This document shows positions 13,018 through 25,085 of a DNA stretch of 64,000 nt, in pieces (position 1 is the first letter of the stretch; each line of letters opens with the position of its first letter). Under the pieces are notes generated by a model. The model worked only from the letters and a program-made list of their open reading frames with translations, made no database searches and was not told the DNA's origin. Both the position numbers and the translations under genes were made by a program. The DNA comes from Nothopassalora personata (taxonomy: Eukaryota; Ascomycota; Dothideomycetes; Mycosphaerellales; Mycosphaerellaceae): positions 924,573-988,572 of the forward strand of contig CM066297.1 of the NCBI GenBank assembly GCA_033816765.1. The letters are read 5' to 3'.

Positions 13018-14557
13018 GATAGAGTAAACGGGAAACACCCGCCCCTAGTGAAGTAAGCAGAGCCCGACGACCTTAGACCGCGAACGATGCTATTAATGCC
13101 TTAGCTACTTATATAGGTAACGACACCCTTAAGGTTAGTAAGCTAGAATACTACTATAGCGACCGAGACAAGTTCGATACTTAGGTCTCTTAGATAGACA
13201 TGTACTTCTTGTTCAACTCTATGCCTAAGAACCTTAAGCCTATCTTTACTACTACCTTCTTAAGAGGACGAGCACAGCATTAGGTTAAACTATTCCTTAG
13301 GAAATACCTAGACAGCAACGGAGAAGACAATGCCGACGGAATCTTTAGGTTATATAACCATCTTAAGCATGCTATAAAGAGCGTCTTTAGTGTCTCTAAT
13401 GAGATTGCTACTACCGTTCGCATTATTTAGCATTTAACCTAGAAGACATCTACTACCGAATATGCTGCTAAATTCTAGGAATACGCGCAACTTACCAATT
13501 GGGACGACGAAGCCCTTTAAGTTATGTACCGAAGAGGACTAAAGGAGCATGTTAAGGATAAGTTAATAAGGGACGGTCGGAAGATCGATAGCTTAGGCGA
13601 CCTCGTTAGAGTTACGATTGATCTTAACGATAAGCTCTACGAGAGAGCTATAGAACGACGATACGACTCTAAAGTATCCGGAAAGGCTGGATACACACTA
13701 GGCTACGACAACCGTAATAGAGGCTTCTACGACAACTACAATAATAAGCCTAGGGACAAACCGTACTACGGACTATAGCTAATAGAACTCGACGTTACCG
13801 AGAAAAGTCGTAAGATTAGGAACAGTAACGGGAATAGAGCATCCCGGAGTTCGAAAGAAACACAAACTTGCTACGGATGTAGTAAACCTAGCTACCTAGT
13901 AAGGGACTGCCGCGGTAAGAATATAGTACGCCGCGAACAGTTTAACATAATGTAACCCTAAACTAGTAAATCTAAGAGTAGCGTTAGATCTTAAGGAGAT
14001 ACCGACTATACTCGGAGAGTAGGGGAGAGAGCTAGTAACAGAAGCACGACGCCTCTCCTAGACCCCTTAGAAGGACGAGGAGGATACTATAGGTAGCAAA
14101 TAGTAGTCATTCCATTTAATGCGAAGAACTAACTACGACAGTTTAATATAATGATACGAAGAGTCGACTACGAGATCGAATCCGAGTCTTGAAATGGTTA
14201 TAGAAGCCTTTATTAGCGATTCTATTACTAAGACTCGTGTTAAGTTTACTACGCCGCGAAGTTAGGCGTAGGGTATTAGCCTTAGTAACCGAGAGGGTCC
14301 CTTAGAGCGACGTATAGGCAAAACGCTACGCTCCGAGAAGTGGACATCGACGAATCCTACTTTAATAACGATAGAAGCGATAAAGAAAACTAAGACCTAG
14401 GATAGAACGGATTATAGTCACCGGAACCATAGGAAGAAAGTTAAGAAACCACCGGGCTAGATACTATCGAAGAAGATTAGGAACCGGAAGAATTAAGCGA
14501 AGAAGATTCCTCCGAAGGAGAAGAGAGCGATACTAACGACGATAACAAACAACTAAC
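13018..14557 (+). pseudogene. Gypsy element 2 gag, part 1, RIP-damaged
   Basis: The probable start ATG is now ATA (13018-13020). The retrotransposon gag core is visible, for example the open stretch 13524-13778 (YRRGLKEHVKDKLIRDG, RRYDSKVSGKAGYT). A knuckle CYGCSKPSYLVRDC lies near 13874-13915. After the knuckle the sequence becomes almost the same as gag of copies A and B. It is interrupted at the target site CTAAC by the chromovirus and resumes at 20716. Confidence 0.82.
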
Positions 14558-14754
14558 TGTAAGGGGCAGCCCAGTGGCTAACCCCTACATGTGGCCTTGC
14601 ATGTGACATGCGGTCGCGACCGGCTGCTAAGCCGCACGTGACACGCATGAGTACACCTTGCGACGCGCGATGCGTCTTCAACAAAAGCCAAGAATTAGTT
14701 CATCTACGACTAGCAGGTCGTGGGCGTGCTATACATTGCAACATCCCCTTAATA
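14558..14754 (+). repeat. Chromovirus 5' LTR
   Basis: 197 bp beginning TGTAAGGGGCAGCC and ending CCCCTTAATA, the last CA changed to TA by RIP. It matches 20519-20715 closely. Short open frames across it are chance. Confidence 0.92.
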
Positions 14755-14791
14755 GTTCTAATTCTTCTCTTCGTTGCAATCTATACACGCT

Positions 14792-15960
14792 ATGGAGTCC
14801 AAACGCGACGACAGCAGCGCTACGCCTACGGCTTTCCTGAGCCCTAGGGCCTAGCAACAAGCGAGGCGTGCAGCCTTAGTCGCAAGGAGGGATGCCCTTC
14901 GGGTAGAGGTTAAGGAGAAGGAGATACAGAGGCAGATTGAACAGTTAGAGATCTTGCGGGACGCAAGCGTGCCGCCGGCGGACCCTTAGGGCAAATCCGG
15001 CGGAGAACTATCCCCTACTCCCCCTCCCCCTCCTCTATCTGTAGTAACTGACGATGATATCGCAGCTCGAGGCGCGGTCGCATCGTATACGACACGTTTG
15101 CGTCTTAAAGAACCTACGCCTTTTAGAGGGGACTCGATTAAGAAAGCACGGGTATTCCTAAGGGAGCTCTCTCTTATCTTTGCCCTCTCAGGCGGCACGT
15201 ATGCGACGAACGAGTTAAAGGTCCTGTATAGGGTTATGTACCTAAGCGGAGAGGCAAGTAAGCGATGGCACGCTAACCATAGCGTCCTTAACCTTAAAGG
15301 GTATACATACTAGGACTTTAAGGAGTTCTGTCGAGACGCATGCGGTGATCCTGTGAACCGCGTGCTCAACGTGATGTTAGAGTATAAGGCGGTGAAACAG
15401 AAGGACAACTAGACAGTGCGTTAGTTTACGACTAAGCTAGATGTTATAGAGGATTAGTTGGGGGACTATACGGAGGCGTAACGCGTGCGACATATGCTCG
15501 CTAAGCTTACGCCTAGCCTACGGTCTGCAATCGTCAAGTTTCATAACATCCTAACAACTAGAGAGGAACTAGTAATCCTAGCTTCGCGCATTGAAAACAC
15601 GGAGCGTAGCAGCGGAGGGCACGACCGCGGGCAGCATAGTCGCCGTAGGCGAGAGACTGAGGGCGACTAAGGGCGAAGCGATCGTGGCTCGAAGCAGTAG
15701 AAGCATAGTTAGGCGTCGCGCGACCCGGGTGCGAGTCACTAGCGGGACGCCGGCGGATCGTCTATGACCTTCGATAGGACTAAAGCGGAGTGCTATAGAT
15801 GCCATAAGAAGGGTTAAATTAAGACGGATTGCCCAAACAGGCACCTATGGAAGGACCGTGGCGCGCAAGCGGTTCGCAGGGTAGACGCTACGAAGGCTCT
15901 AACTAAGAAGGGCAGCGACTAGGGAAAAGGCAGAGGACTAGAAGTGGGTCGCTCCTAAGT
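14792..15960 (+). pseudogene. Chromovirus gag, RIP-damaged
   Basis: The start ATG at 14792 is intact (MESKRDDSSATPTAF). A coiled segment (ARRDALRVEVKEKEIQRQ) is followed by the gag core with DSIKKARVFLRELSLIF and YRVMYLSGEASKRWHAN (about 15137-15310). A zinc knuckle CYRCHKKG-stop-IKTDC lies at about 15791-15830, with the histidine codon now a stop. In-frame TAG codons occur at several CAG/TGG positions. A homologous but worse copy is at the left end of the window. Confidence 0.85.
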
Positions 15961-16109
15961 CCAAGTTTTCCTAAAGTCGACCCCTTAAGGCGAGTAGATG
16001 TGTGTCTATCGCAGCGACTAGGGAAAAGGCAGAGGACTATAAGTAGGTCGCTCCTAAGTCCGAGTTTTCCTAAAGTCGACCCCTTGAGGCGAGTGGATAC
16101 GTGTCTAGC
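15912..16109 (+). repeat. 99-bp tandem duplication between gag and protease
   Basis: 15912-16010 is repeated at 16011-16109 with a few transitions (GCAGCGACTAGGGAAAAGG starts both). At 99 bp (33 codons) it preserves the frame. It lies between the zinc knuckle and the protease. Confidence 0.88.
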
Positions 16110-19100
16110 GCGTCACTTACGAGGCGTAGTCGAGACTCGTAAGGGCTTTCGCGAGGCTACGTTTCTCCTAGATAACTGTACGGATCTTAGCCTAGTGTCG
16201 TATAAGTATGTACTCCGACATTAAATGCAACCTATTAATGGGGCAAGGCTGCCGAAGTTAGAGTCGTATGCGCATAACCTAGGGTATTGCTACGGCGCCT
16301 TTGCGGTTCGGCTGCGACTCGCTAATGACGCGGGAGTAGAGCGCGTAAGTGACGCTATCTGCTACGCGGTGCCTATAGGTAGGCCATCAGTGATTTTGGG
16401 TAGACCCTAGCGGCATCGTAATCGGATAGTAAAGGCCGATAAGGATGACTAGTGGTACTACGGTATAGAGACGCCTGCGGTTTAGTAGCGTGACGCACGC
16501 GAGTTCCTTAAGGATCTCGAGAGCTTAAAGCAGGTTTATGCGATGAGTGTTCGGGCTATTGCTGTAGCAGTACCTAAAGGAGAGGGCCCCTCGTAGCCTA
16601 AAGAATTTGTAGACTTCCGAGATGTATACGCACCTAATAAGCAGGCGAAGCGTAAGATGCCCGACGGGGTTAAGCATGCAATTGATCTCGTTAAAGGAAA
16701 GAAACCCCCTTTTAAGCCGCTGTACCACTAGTCCTTAACTGAGTTGGAGGCCTTAAAGGAGTAGTTCTTGGGTTTGTCGTAAGAGGCGCAGGCGTGTCGA
16801 TAGATAGGAGCAGGGTAGCCGCTATCGAGGAATGGCCTACACCTACGACCTTTTATGAGGTCTAGTCCTTCCTTAGGTTTTGCAACTTCTACCGGCGTTT
16901 TATAGAAGGATACTTAAGGGTCTGCAAGCCCCTAACGGACCTGCTAAAGGGATCTAAGGACGGTAAGAAGCACGGCCCTCTCACGTAGACCTTAAGCGAA
17001 GAGCAGGCGTTTCGACAGCTTAAGGCCGGATTCTTAGGTGCACTAATACTTAGGCACTTCGATCCTGCGCTGCGCACGCGAGTCGAGACGGATGCCTTAG
17101 GTTTCGCAATCGTAGGTATTATATCCCAATTGTTTAGTGCTAAGTAGCATCCCATCGCGTTCTATTTACGCAAGATAATACTAGCTAAGTGCAACTACGA
17201 GACGCACGATTAGGAGCTACTTGCAGTGGTTGAGGCTTTTAAGCATTAGAGGCCATACTTGGAGGGCGCTACGCATGCGGTGCGAGTGCTAGTCGACTAC
17301 GCTAACCTATAGGGCTTCATAACAGTAAAGCAGCTAAATGGGCGGCAAGCTCGATGGGCTACGTTCCTGCAGTCTTTTAATTTTGTAGTGGAGCATCGGC
17401 CGGGTAAGACTAACCTAGCCGACGCGCCTTCGAGACGCAGTGACTACGCAGCCATAACGCAACAAACTTCGAACTTGCTGCCTACCTTGCAAAGTAAGCT
17501 ATCTTTCTAGAAGGAGTCTCTAGAAGGGACAAGCGAGCCGACGGTGAAGCGCGTACTTGCTACCTACGAGGCGATGTAGGGCGACATAGGCGCGGCGATA
17601 GTAGTGCGGAGAGGTGACCTTCCCTATTAAGACAAGCCGTCTTTACTAGTAGCAGTGTGCGCTGTAGTGATATAGGGTTAAGCTTATAGCTCGACGGGTA
17701 AGTTGATCCTACTCTTAATAAAGATCGCGCAGCAGCAAGACGACTAGTGTGTCGCATGCTTGGCGTAGGCGCTAAGCGCGAGGGACGCTAAGGGATGGCA
17801 TGTGAAGGATAACCTTATGTACTACGGAGACGCGATCGTGGTACCTAGGGATCACGCAATTAGGTCGCATCTAATTCGTATGCACCACGACAACGTCCTC
17901 GCGGGTCACTTTAGAAGGACCAAGACTAAAGAGCTGTTACGACGTAATTATTAGTAGGACTCACTTAGCACGGACGTGAAACAATACGTCCAAGCCTATA
18001 GAACCTGCCAGGGTTCGAAGGCGAGGCGCCATCGACCCTACGGCGAGCTGCAACCGCTTCCTAGACCGGAGCGACCGTGGTAGGAAATCACTATGGATTT
18101 TATTACGGACCTACCTCTAAGCACGCGAGCCGGTTGCGTGTATGATGCGATCCTAGTAATAGTCGATCGCTACTTAAAAATGAGCTTATACATCCCGACG
18201 ACGAAGACTTGCACAGCCGTGGAGCTTACGAGGCTCCTACGAGACGAAGTCGTGCGACACTATAGTGTCCCGTTAGGCATAGTGAGCGACCGAGGTCCGG
18301 TCTTCACTAGTTAGTTTTAGAGTAACTTCTACTTCGAGGCGCGTGTAAAGCGCAAGCTATCTACGGCCTTTCACCCTTAAACCAACGGCTAAACTAAGAG
18401 GGCAAACTAAACCCTCGAACAATACCTTCGTTGTTACTACAGTAACAATTAAACTAAGTGGGCTAAGTAGCTTGCAGTTGCTAAATTCGCAGCTGATAAC
18501 AGCATCTACCTAATACTGCGGATGAGTCCGTTCGAAATAGCGCACGGTTAGCGACCTAAGATTGCCCCTGCACTAACTGGATCTCGAGACGAGACCTAGG
18601 GGGGGGAAGTACTAGCAGCGGTAACAGCTGCGAGTCGCATGCGAAAACTACGCGCTACACTCGAGGAGCGATGGAAGGCTACAGTAGAAAGCTAGGCTCG
18701 CTACTACAACAAGACCCACTAAGCTAAGACCTACCGCGTAGGTGACTTAGTCCTGTTATTAACGAAGAACCTTAAGTTAGCAGTGCTAAAGAAGAAGATA
18801 GGTCCGAAGTTCATCGGCCTATACCGCATTACGGACGCTGTCGGTTCGTAGGCGTACCGCCTAGCGCTACTAGCCGACTTAAGGCTCTACAACGTCTTCT
18901 ATGTCTCTCTCCTCGAGCCGTATATCGGTAGCGATAAGGATAAACCCGTACCCCCTCTAGCTAATAAGGACGCAGAGTATAAGGTAGAGGCAGTGCTAGA
19001 TAGGCGTAAGCGCAAGGGCAAGCTGCAGTATCTAGTCCAGTAGAAGGACTAGCTAGAGGAGTACAACAGCTAGGAACCGGCGGAGGGCCTCGCGAATGCG

Positions 19101-19145
19101 GATCGCATAGTAGCCGACTATAAGGCGTTAAGGAGAAGCAAATAA
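16110..19145 (+). pseudogene. Chromovirus pol, RIP-damaged and lacking the reverse transcriptase core
   Basis: Protease remnant (TFLLDNCTDLSLVSYKY, 16158-16208). The reverse transcriptase starts (LTELEALKE, about 16737-16763) and jumps directly to its thumb region (FLGFVVRGAGVSIDRSR), so the palm with the catalytic YxDD is missing. RNase H follows (ETDALGFAIVGIISQ), then integrase with HHCC zinc region (about 17880-18015) and core (MDFITDLPLS, IVSDRGPVFTS, TLEQYLR). The C-terminus is a chromodomain (VEAVLDRRKRKGKLQYLVQ) ending at a TAA. The deletion alone makes it non-autonomous. Confidence 0.87.
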
Positions 19146-19199
19146 GACTAGCACTAGAGCATAAACAAAACTTTTCTCAACTATAAACAAAATAAAAGC

Positions 19200-20230
19200 T
19201 AAAGAGTAGCGCGCCCACTAGGGGCTACGTAGAGTAGTAGTAGGCGAGGAGCCCGCGAGTAGCGTGTAAGGCGAGCGCCTCAGTTATCGTCACGCAGTAA
19301 CTTAGGCAAGAATGCCTAGTCGGCGGCGGTAGTATCGATGTTCTACGCCTACAGGAACTAGGACCACGGTTAGTAGGGTACACGTAGGCGAGGAACATGC
19401 GACTCACGGCGCGGCCGAGTTCAAATAGCCCATTAAGGGCGCGGTTCTGCTCCTACTAGAGCGCGAGGGCTTCGGCGGCAGGGGCGGCGGCAGTAGTAGC
19501 GGCGGCGGCGGAGGCACGTATGCGGGTCTCCCCGGCACGCTTATGCTTATAGGCATTAAACTGCCTAATGGCCTATAGGAAGGGTCAGCCGAAGCATAGG
19601 GGACGCACTAGAGCCCTCCCCCGCGAGTAGTAGTCGACTCGCACGAGCGAAGTAGCGACTTACCTCCTTAATGTCGTTGCCTAGCTAGGCATATAGGCGG
19701 ATCTACTCTACTAGCTCCTACTACTAGAGGTCTATAGGCGCCTAGCCTATTATAGCCGTAAGGAAGTCGCGCTAGGACCGCGCGGCGCGTAGGCGGCTCA
19801 CTAGCGAGGCGATGGCGTGGCTAGTGTTAGGCACGTAGCTGTGTTTGCTACGCCTACAGCGGCTACACTTCTTTAGGAGCTCGCCGGTAGTAACACTATT
19901 ACAGTTATCGGCCTCGTCTAGCAAGTGGTTAGCATACGAATCGCAGGCGACACGCGTAGAGACTTACCCCTAACGAAGTACGGGAGGCACCGCATGCACA
20001 TGTTAATTCTCTACGAGAGCTTAGTGGCTAGCGAGGGCGTTGGTGGCTGCGAGGGTGATGCTAGTCGCTTGCGACCACTAGGCGTTCTAGGGGCGTCGCG
20101 CACTAGAGCCGCCTAGCGGCGCTCGTCTTCTACGGCGCTAGTGGTGCTATCGCTACTAGTGCTACTAGAGGAGGCGGAGCGGCTAGAGAATGGCGGCGAG
20201 GAGGGCACGGTAGAAATGATGATGATAATA
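19200..20230 (-). pseudogene. Chromovirus antisense ORF, degenerate
   Basis: On the minus strand between pol and the 3' LTR a broken coding region can be read. A Ser-rich start (STVPSSPPFSSRSASSSSTS) near 20210 is followed by a cysteine-rich part that shifts frame near 19925. That part reads ACDSYANHLLDEADNC and then LLKKCSRCRRSKHSYVP, which fits CX2CX6C if the final Tyr was Cys (a TGC to TAC RIP change). The rest is full of TAG codons. Position, orientation and cysteine pattern parallel the antisense ORFs of the Gypsy elements at 25086, 56560 and 62940. A TATA box lies upstream at 20335. Confidence 0.5.
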
Positions 20231-20334
20231 ATGCTAGCGAGGCGCTTGCGATAATGGTGCGGTGCGGGTGCGTGGTGGTGGTGTAGCGAAGGTAATGAGC
20301 TAGGGAGCGTGCTAAGAAAGGGCTAGGTTGGGCT

Positions 20335-20349
20335 GGAGTTTTATACCCC
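20335..20349 (-). promoter_or_regulatory. TATA box for the chromovirus antisense gene
   Basis: The minus strand reads GGGGTATAAAACTCC about 110-130 bp upstream of the Ser-rich start of the antisense reading frame. This is a strong TATA match pointing away from the 3' LTR, and it supports real antisense transcription from inside the element. Confidence 0.5.
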
Positions 20350-20518
20350 TAACTAGCTACGTCGGCATAGCAACCAAGCCTCACTTACCTACACCTACAT
20401 AACGACACGCACGCAACCTACATGTAGGCCGCATAGCAACTATGGTTCTGGAAGTACATAGGAGCCTCTACGTAGCAACTAGCGAGCTAAGGACAGCTCG
20501 CACGGGAGGGGAGGCAAT

Positions 20519-20715
20519 TGTAAGGGGCAGCCTAGTGGCTAACCCCTACATGTGGCCTTGCATGTGACATGCGGTCGCGACCGGCTACTAAGCCGCACGT
20601 GACACGCATGAGTACACCTTACGACGCGCCATGCGTCTTGAACAAAAGGCAAGAATTAGTTCATCTACGACTGGTAGGTCGTGGGCGTGCTATACATTGC
20701 GACATCCCCTTAACA
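20519..20715 (+). repeat. Chromovirus 3' LTR
   Basis: 197 bp, TGTAAGGGGCAGCC...CCCCTTAACA, followed by the duplicated target CTAAC. Confidence 0.92.
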
Positions 20716-21171
20716 CTAACCTTCACGATTAATGTACCTAAGAAATTATATAACATGATCGTACACCTATAAAGAAGGCACGAGGAATTCCTACCTAAGA
20801 TAGGCGGACGAAGGATGCTACACTCTATTAAGTTTAATAAGACATAACACCCTACGAGGCATAGCCTAGGGATACCCACTTATAGAAACAACCGAGAATC
20901 TAGCAACCGCTATTATAGAACGACTATCGATAGGAAGCCGAATAATAGGAACCGGATATCTTACACCGTTAGGAACATTTATATCGAATGAATTACGTAA
21001 TGTAGTATAACACGCACGCGCACTCTACTTAGAAACGTAGAAGATCTAGGAACGTTACCGAATATAGGTGTAGATATAGAAAGGCTCGCGCTAGGTTTAA
21101 GCGGAGGCCTCGAGACACGAAGCACGACGTTCTATATACGAATAGGGAAAGGATTAACTCCCTAGGAATAA
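20716..21171 (+). pseudogene. Gypsy element 2 gag, part 2
   Basis: Resumes the gag C-terminus after the chromovirus insertion (TFTINVPKKLYNMIVHL, matching TFTVDAPKRLYDMIIYL of the intact gag). It ends at ATAA (21168-21171), the mutated ATGA overlap with pol. The heptamer here is GGGAAAG (21145-21151), not GGGAAAA. Confidence 0.82.
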
Positions 21172-24100
21172 GCGACCGAAGGGAGTTATGCAACATAGAA
21201 AAGGCTTAAGCATTACTAACGACAATAGTGTTTCGAACTAAGATTATCGTTAACGGGCACAAGACAGATGCTATAATAGATTCCGGAGCAAGCGGGAACT
21301 TTACCTCCGAATCATTTATTATAAGACATAGGATCGCTACCTATAAGAAGAAAGAGGGTTATAAATTAATCGCGGTAGACGGATTATCCTTACCTAGTGT
21401 AGAGCGCGAGACGATACCGCTACTACTTGCTATCTAACGGCACTACGAGGAAATTATCTTAGATGTTACTAACATAGCTAGTTATAACATCGTACTAGGT
21501 ATGCCTTAGTTAAGAAAGCACAATCTAGTAATCGACTAGAGAAGAGGAGTACTTACATTTAGGGAATGCGACTACGTTATCGACATTTAGCCTACGTAGC
21601 GGCAGCGTTCGCTAGTAGATAAGGTAAAGAGACAGCTAAACAGGATATAGCTTACGCCGAATAGAAGGATAGAAGAACCACCTTCGACCGGGATAGACAC
21701 TAGCGTAGGGCCGCCGGGTTACGAAGTCACTAGTAGTAATAGAAGTAACGCACTATCGAAGGATACTAACATCTTAGAGTTAAGTATTCCTAAAGAGTAT
21801 CGTAAGTAGTCGCGACTCTTTAAAGAGGAAAGAGGTAAGGATGCCTTACCTAAGCACTAACTATAGGATTATAAGATAAACATTTAGCTAGGGAAAGAGC
21901 CTCTATAGGGACCCCTATATTAAATGTCTAAGAAAGAGCTGTAGACCCTACGAGAATAGCTAAAGGAGAAGCTAGCTAAAGGATAGATAAGAAGATCTAC
22001 CTTAAGTGTAGGAACTCTATGCATGTTCGTTCTAAAAGTAAACGGGAAGTTGCGACTCGTACAAGACTATAGGAAGTTAAACGAGATCACGATTAAGAAC
22101 CGATACCCGCTACCTAACATCGAAGAAGCATAAGACAGATTAACCGGATCGGACTAGTACACAAAGATTAACCTACGAGATGCCTTCTACGCTATACGGA
22201 TAGTAGAAGGAGAAGAATGGAAAACCGCATTTAGAATAAGATACGAACTTTACGAATTCTTAGTTATACTAATAGGATTAACTAACGCACCCGCATCCTG
22301 TTAGGACCTTGTTAACGAAACACTTAGAGACCTACTCAACGTATACGTTATCGCTTACATAGACGACATATTAGTCTACACGAAAGGATCCCTTTAGAAT
22401 TACATAAAGTAAGTCTAGGACGTATTTAAACGACTCACGCGTTTAGGATTCAAGACAGCACCCGAGAAATGCGAATTCTATAAGAAAGAAGTCAAATTCT
22501 TAGGCTTCATTATTAGCACTATAGGGATAACGATCGACCCTGCGAAGACATAGTCAATTAGAGAATAGCTAGAACTAAAGACAGTTAAGGACGTACAATT
22601 ATTCCTTAGACTAGTAAACTACAACCGGAAATTCATTAAGGACTACGTAAAGACAGCAGTACTAATGACGATGCTTATAAGAAAAGACGTTACCTAGAAA
22701 TAGGGAAAGGAATAGATTAAAGCATTTAAGAAACTTAAGGAACAATGCGCTTTAGCCCCCACGCTTCGACTATTCGATAGTAGTAAGGAAGTCTACATCG
22801 AGACCGATGCGTCTAATATAGCAATAGGCGCGTGTCTAACATAGACACACGACGGGTAGAGACACCTAGTAGCCTATTACTCCCGGAAAATAACCATAGC
22901 GGAATAGAACTACGACATCCATAATAAAGAGCTTCTAGCTATTGTTACTGCTATATAACATTAGAGAGTATATATCGAGGGCCTACCGAAGCTAACGATT
23001 CTTTCTAACTATAAGAATCTTACGTACTTCACGACGACGAAAGAACTTACCTGAAGGCAAGCCCGCTAGTCGGAGCTACTAGGACAGTATAAGTTTGAAA
23101 TTAAATATACTTGTTACGGATCGGTCTGGGGAAGCCCGTAGCCAACCAATCGATGCCAGCAGACCAGCGGATGCACCCGATATGCAGAGTGCTCTTAGTG
23201 CTCTACCGAGAGAGCAGGACAGACCGCGCCAAGACATGGCACTATATAGACGACGCTCTTTTGCAAGTAGATAGGAGCCTCGTGCTCAACTCATTTCAAG
23301 TATACACCATATACTGTTTGGAACCACTACCTTCATAACTGATTGAGACATCCCTGCAAAGATCCAAGCCCGAGTTGTGATAACGTACAGCGGTTCCTAA
23401 CAATACTCTAGGAAGAGAGAACGGCCGCGCCGACGCGCTAAGTTGAAGAAGCGACTACATAGAAGGAAAAGAAGTAGTGCAACACAAAGTCCTACAGACG
23501 AACCCCGACGGAAGTCTTAGCGCTAACATAAGAGAATTTAACAACATCGTACGGATATTAGGCGACAGGGACAAACAATTCCCTATATCATAAGGAAAAT
23601 ACCAGGTACTAAAGGATCGAGAAGAAGAATGCATACGACAACATTACGACGGACCAACTTATAGACACCCTAGAACTTTAAAGACCATAGGCCTAATATA
23701 ACGTAGTTTCTCATTTCCATAGATAAGACTTAAGGTGTTACGCTACATTAAACAATGCGTACACTACTAACGAAACAAGGCTACGAGACATGCAAAATAC
23801 GGTTACCTACAGTTTAGGACACTACCGACAAAACCATAGGACGAAGTCATAATAGACTTTATTACGAAACTCCCACCGTTAAGAGACTAAGTTACGAAAC
23901 AACCATACGATATAATACTAGTTATAGTTAATAGACTTATAAAATACGCACACTTTATTCCTGTATTAGAGACATACAATGTAGAGCAGCTCAGATACCT
24001 CGTACTAGACAGACTTATCCGGTACCACGGATTCCCTTAAACGTTTATAACGGACAGAGACAAGCTATTCACATCGAACTACTAGAAAACGCTTATAGGA

Positions 24101-24865
24101 ACGATTGGAATTAGATATAAGCTATTAACAGCATATTATCTAGAAACAGACGGACAAACCGAGAGGATGAATTAAACGCTAGAACAATATCTACGACACT
24201 ACATTAACTACGCACAAGACAACTAGGTTTTATTACTGCTAATAGCGCAGATCGTACTAAACAACCACAAATCGGAGACAACTTCAACGACGCTATTATA
24301 TGCGAACTTTAGAAAAGATCCTAACCTATTTAGAACACCTAGATCTCACCCACAAGCCGAAAGAGCAATCGTGACGACGGATACTCTTAAGGAAGTGCAT
24401 AAAGAAACACGTAAGGCGATCGAAGATGCACAATAAAAACTATCTTAACAACGGTAGGACATAAGAAAAATGGCACCTCTGCTAAAAGAGGGGGATAAGG
24501 TCTATCTCCTTACGAAAAACCTAAGAACAAGAAGATAGACCAAGAAACTAGATTACGTTAAGGTCGGACCATTTTTTATCGACTAAGCTATAGGACTAGT
24601 TAACTACCGTCTACGGCTGCCACCTAACGTAAGAATCCACCTAGTCTTCCATATCTCTAAGTTAGAACCCGTAGACGCCGAAACACCCTACTAAGAAAGC
24701 TTCCATTTCGAGCTAGAAGCAGAAAACGAATTTGAAGTAGAAAGAATCCTAGACAAGAAAGGTTAGCGATACCTTGTTAAGTGGAAAGGATACGACGAAT
24801 TAGAAAATACCTAGGAACTAAAATAAAACCTACAAAACTGTTAGCAAAAGATCCGACAATACTAA
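21168..24865 (+). pseudogene. Gypsy element 2 pol with chromodomain, RIP-damaged
   Basis: Follows the intact pol of element B along its length. The protease is best preserved at 21228-21437 (VNGHKTDAIIDSGASGNF). Reverse transcriptase (A-Y-I-D-D-I-L-V at about 22350-22375), RNase H, integrase and chromodomain (FEVERILDKKG...RYLVKWKGY) can all be followed. TAG codons are frequent. A solo LTR interrupts RNase H at 23112-23402. A TAA in the terminal QEYYK region gives an end near 24865. Confidence 0.87.
23112..23402 (+). repeat. Solo LTR with 5-bp target duplication
   Basis: 291 bp starting TGTTACGGATCGG and ending GGTTCCTAACA, flanked on both sides by ATACT (23107-23111 and 23403-23407). It contains a TATA-like CACTATATAGACG. 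It shares the TGTTACGG end and TAACA terminus with the other Gypsy LTRs here, but the body is different. It shows no obvious RIP although its host is riddled. A 75-codon open frame across it is chance. Confidence 0.92.
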
Positions 24866-24916
24866 AAATGGGTCCGCCGATATAACTAACGACAATCGAT
24901 CTCTCGGCCGACGAGC

Positions 24917-24989
24917 GACCGGGGTGGGAATCGAACCTACGACCTTAAGAGTATAGACAGCTTACGCTCTACTACTAAGCTACCCAGCC
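24917..24989 (-). tRNA. tRNA-like sequence inside Gypsy element 2
   Basis: 73 bp on the minus strand that fold like a tRNA. The acceptor arms GGCTGGG and CCCGGTC pair over seven positions with two wobbles. The D arm is GCTTAGTAGTAGAGC and the T arm is GTAGG-TTCGATT-CCCAC with one mismatch. A-box (TAGCTTAGTAG) and B-box (GGTTCGATTCC) promoter motifs fit. The anticodon arm is abnormal: 19 nt, four pairs TAAG/CTTA and an 11-nt loop, so no anticodon can be assigned. It sits just after the pol stop and before the 3' end of the antisense ORF. A homologous 73-bp copy is at 62807. It may be a real tRNA gene, a decayed one or an internal Pol III promoter. Confidence 0.5.
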
Positions 24990-25085
24990 GATCAATAAGA
25001 ACAGGGACACGACTTACGAATAAATACCCTAATAAGTCTCTACCCCTAGGGACTCGCCCTAAGGCTCCGCTCTAGAAAGCGCCGC

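Larger units (their letters stand above)
14558..20715 (+). mobile_element. Nested chromovirus (Ty3/Gypsy with chromodomain), defective
   Basis: 6158 bp between 197-bp LTRs with TG...CA ends. The five bases CTAAC before it (14553-14557) are repeated after it (20716-20720), a clean target-site duplication inside element 2 gag. It contains gag, protease, a gutted reverse transcriptase, RNase H, integrase, a chromodomain and a long 3' region with an antisense reading frame. It is moderately RIP-damaged, so it inserted before at least one RIP round. Confidence 0.92.

Noticed and set aside
23111..23338. Small gene of 75 codons
   Set aside because: It starts at a TTG and lies entirely within the solo LTR.
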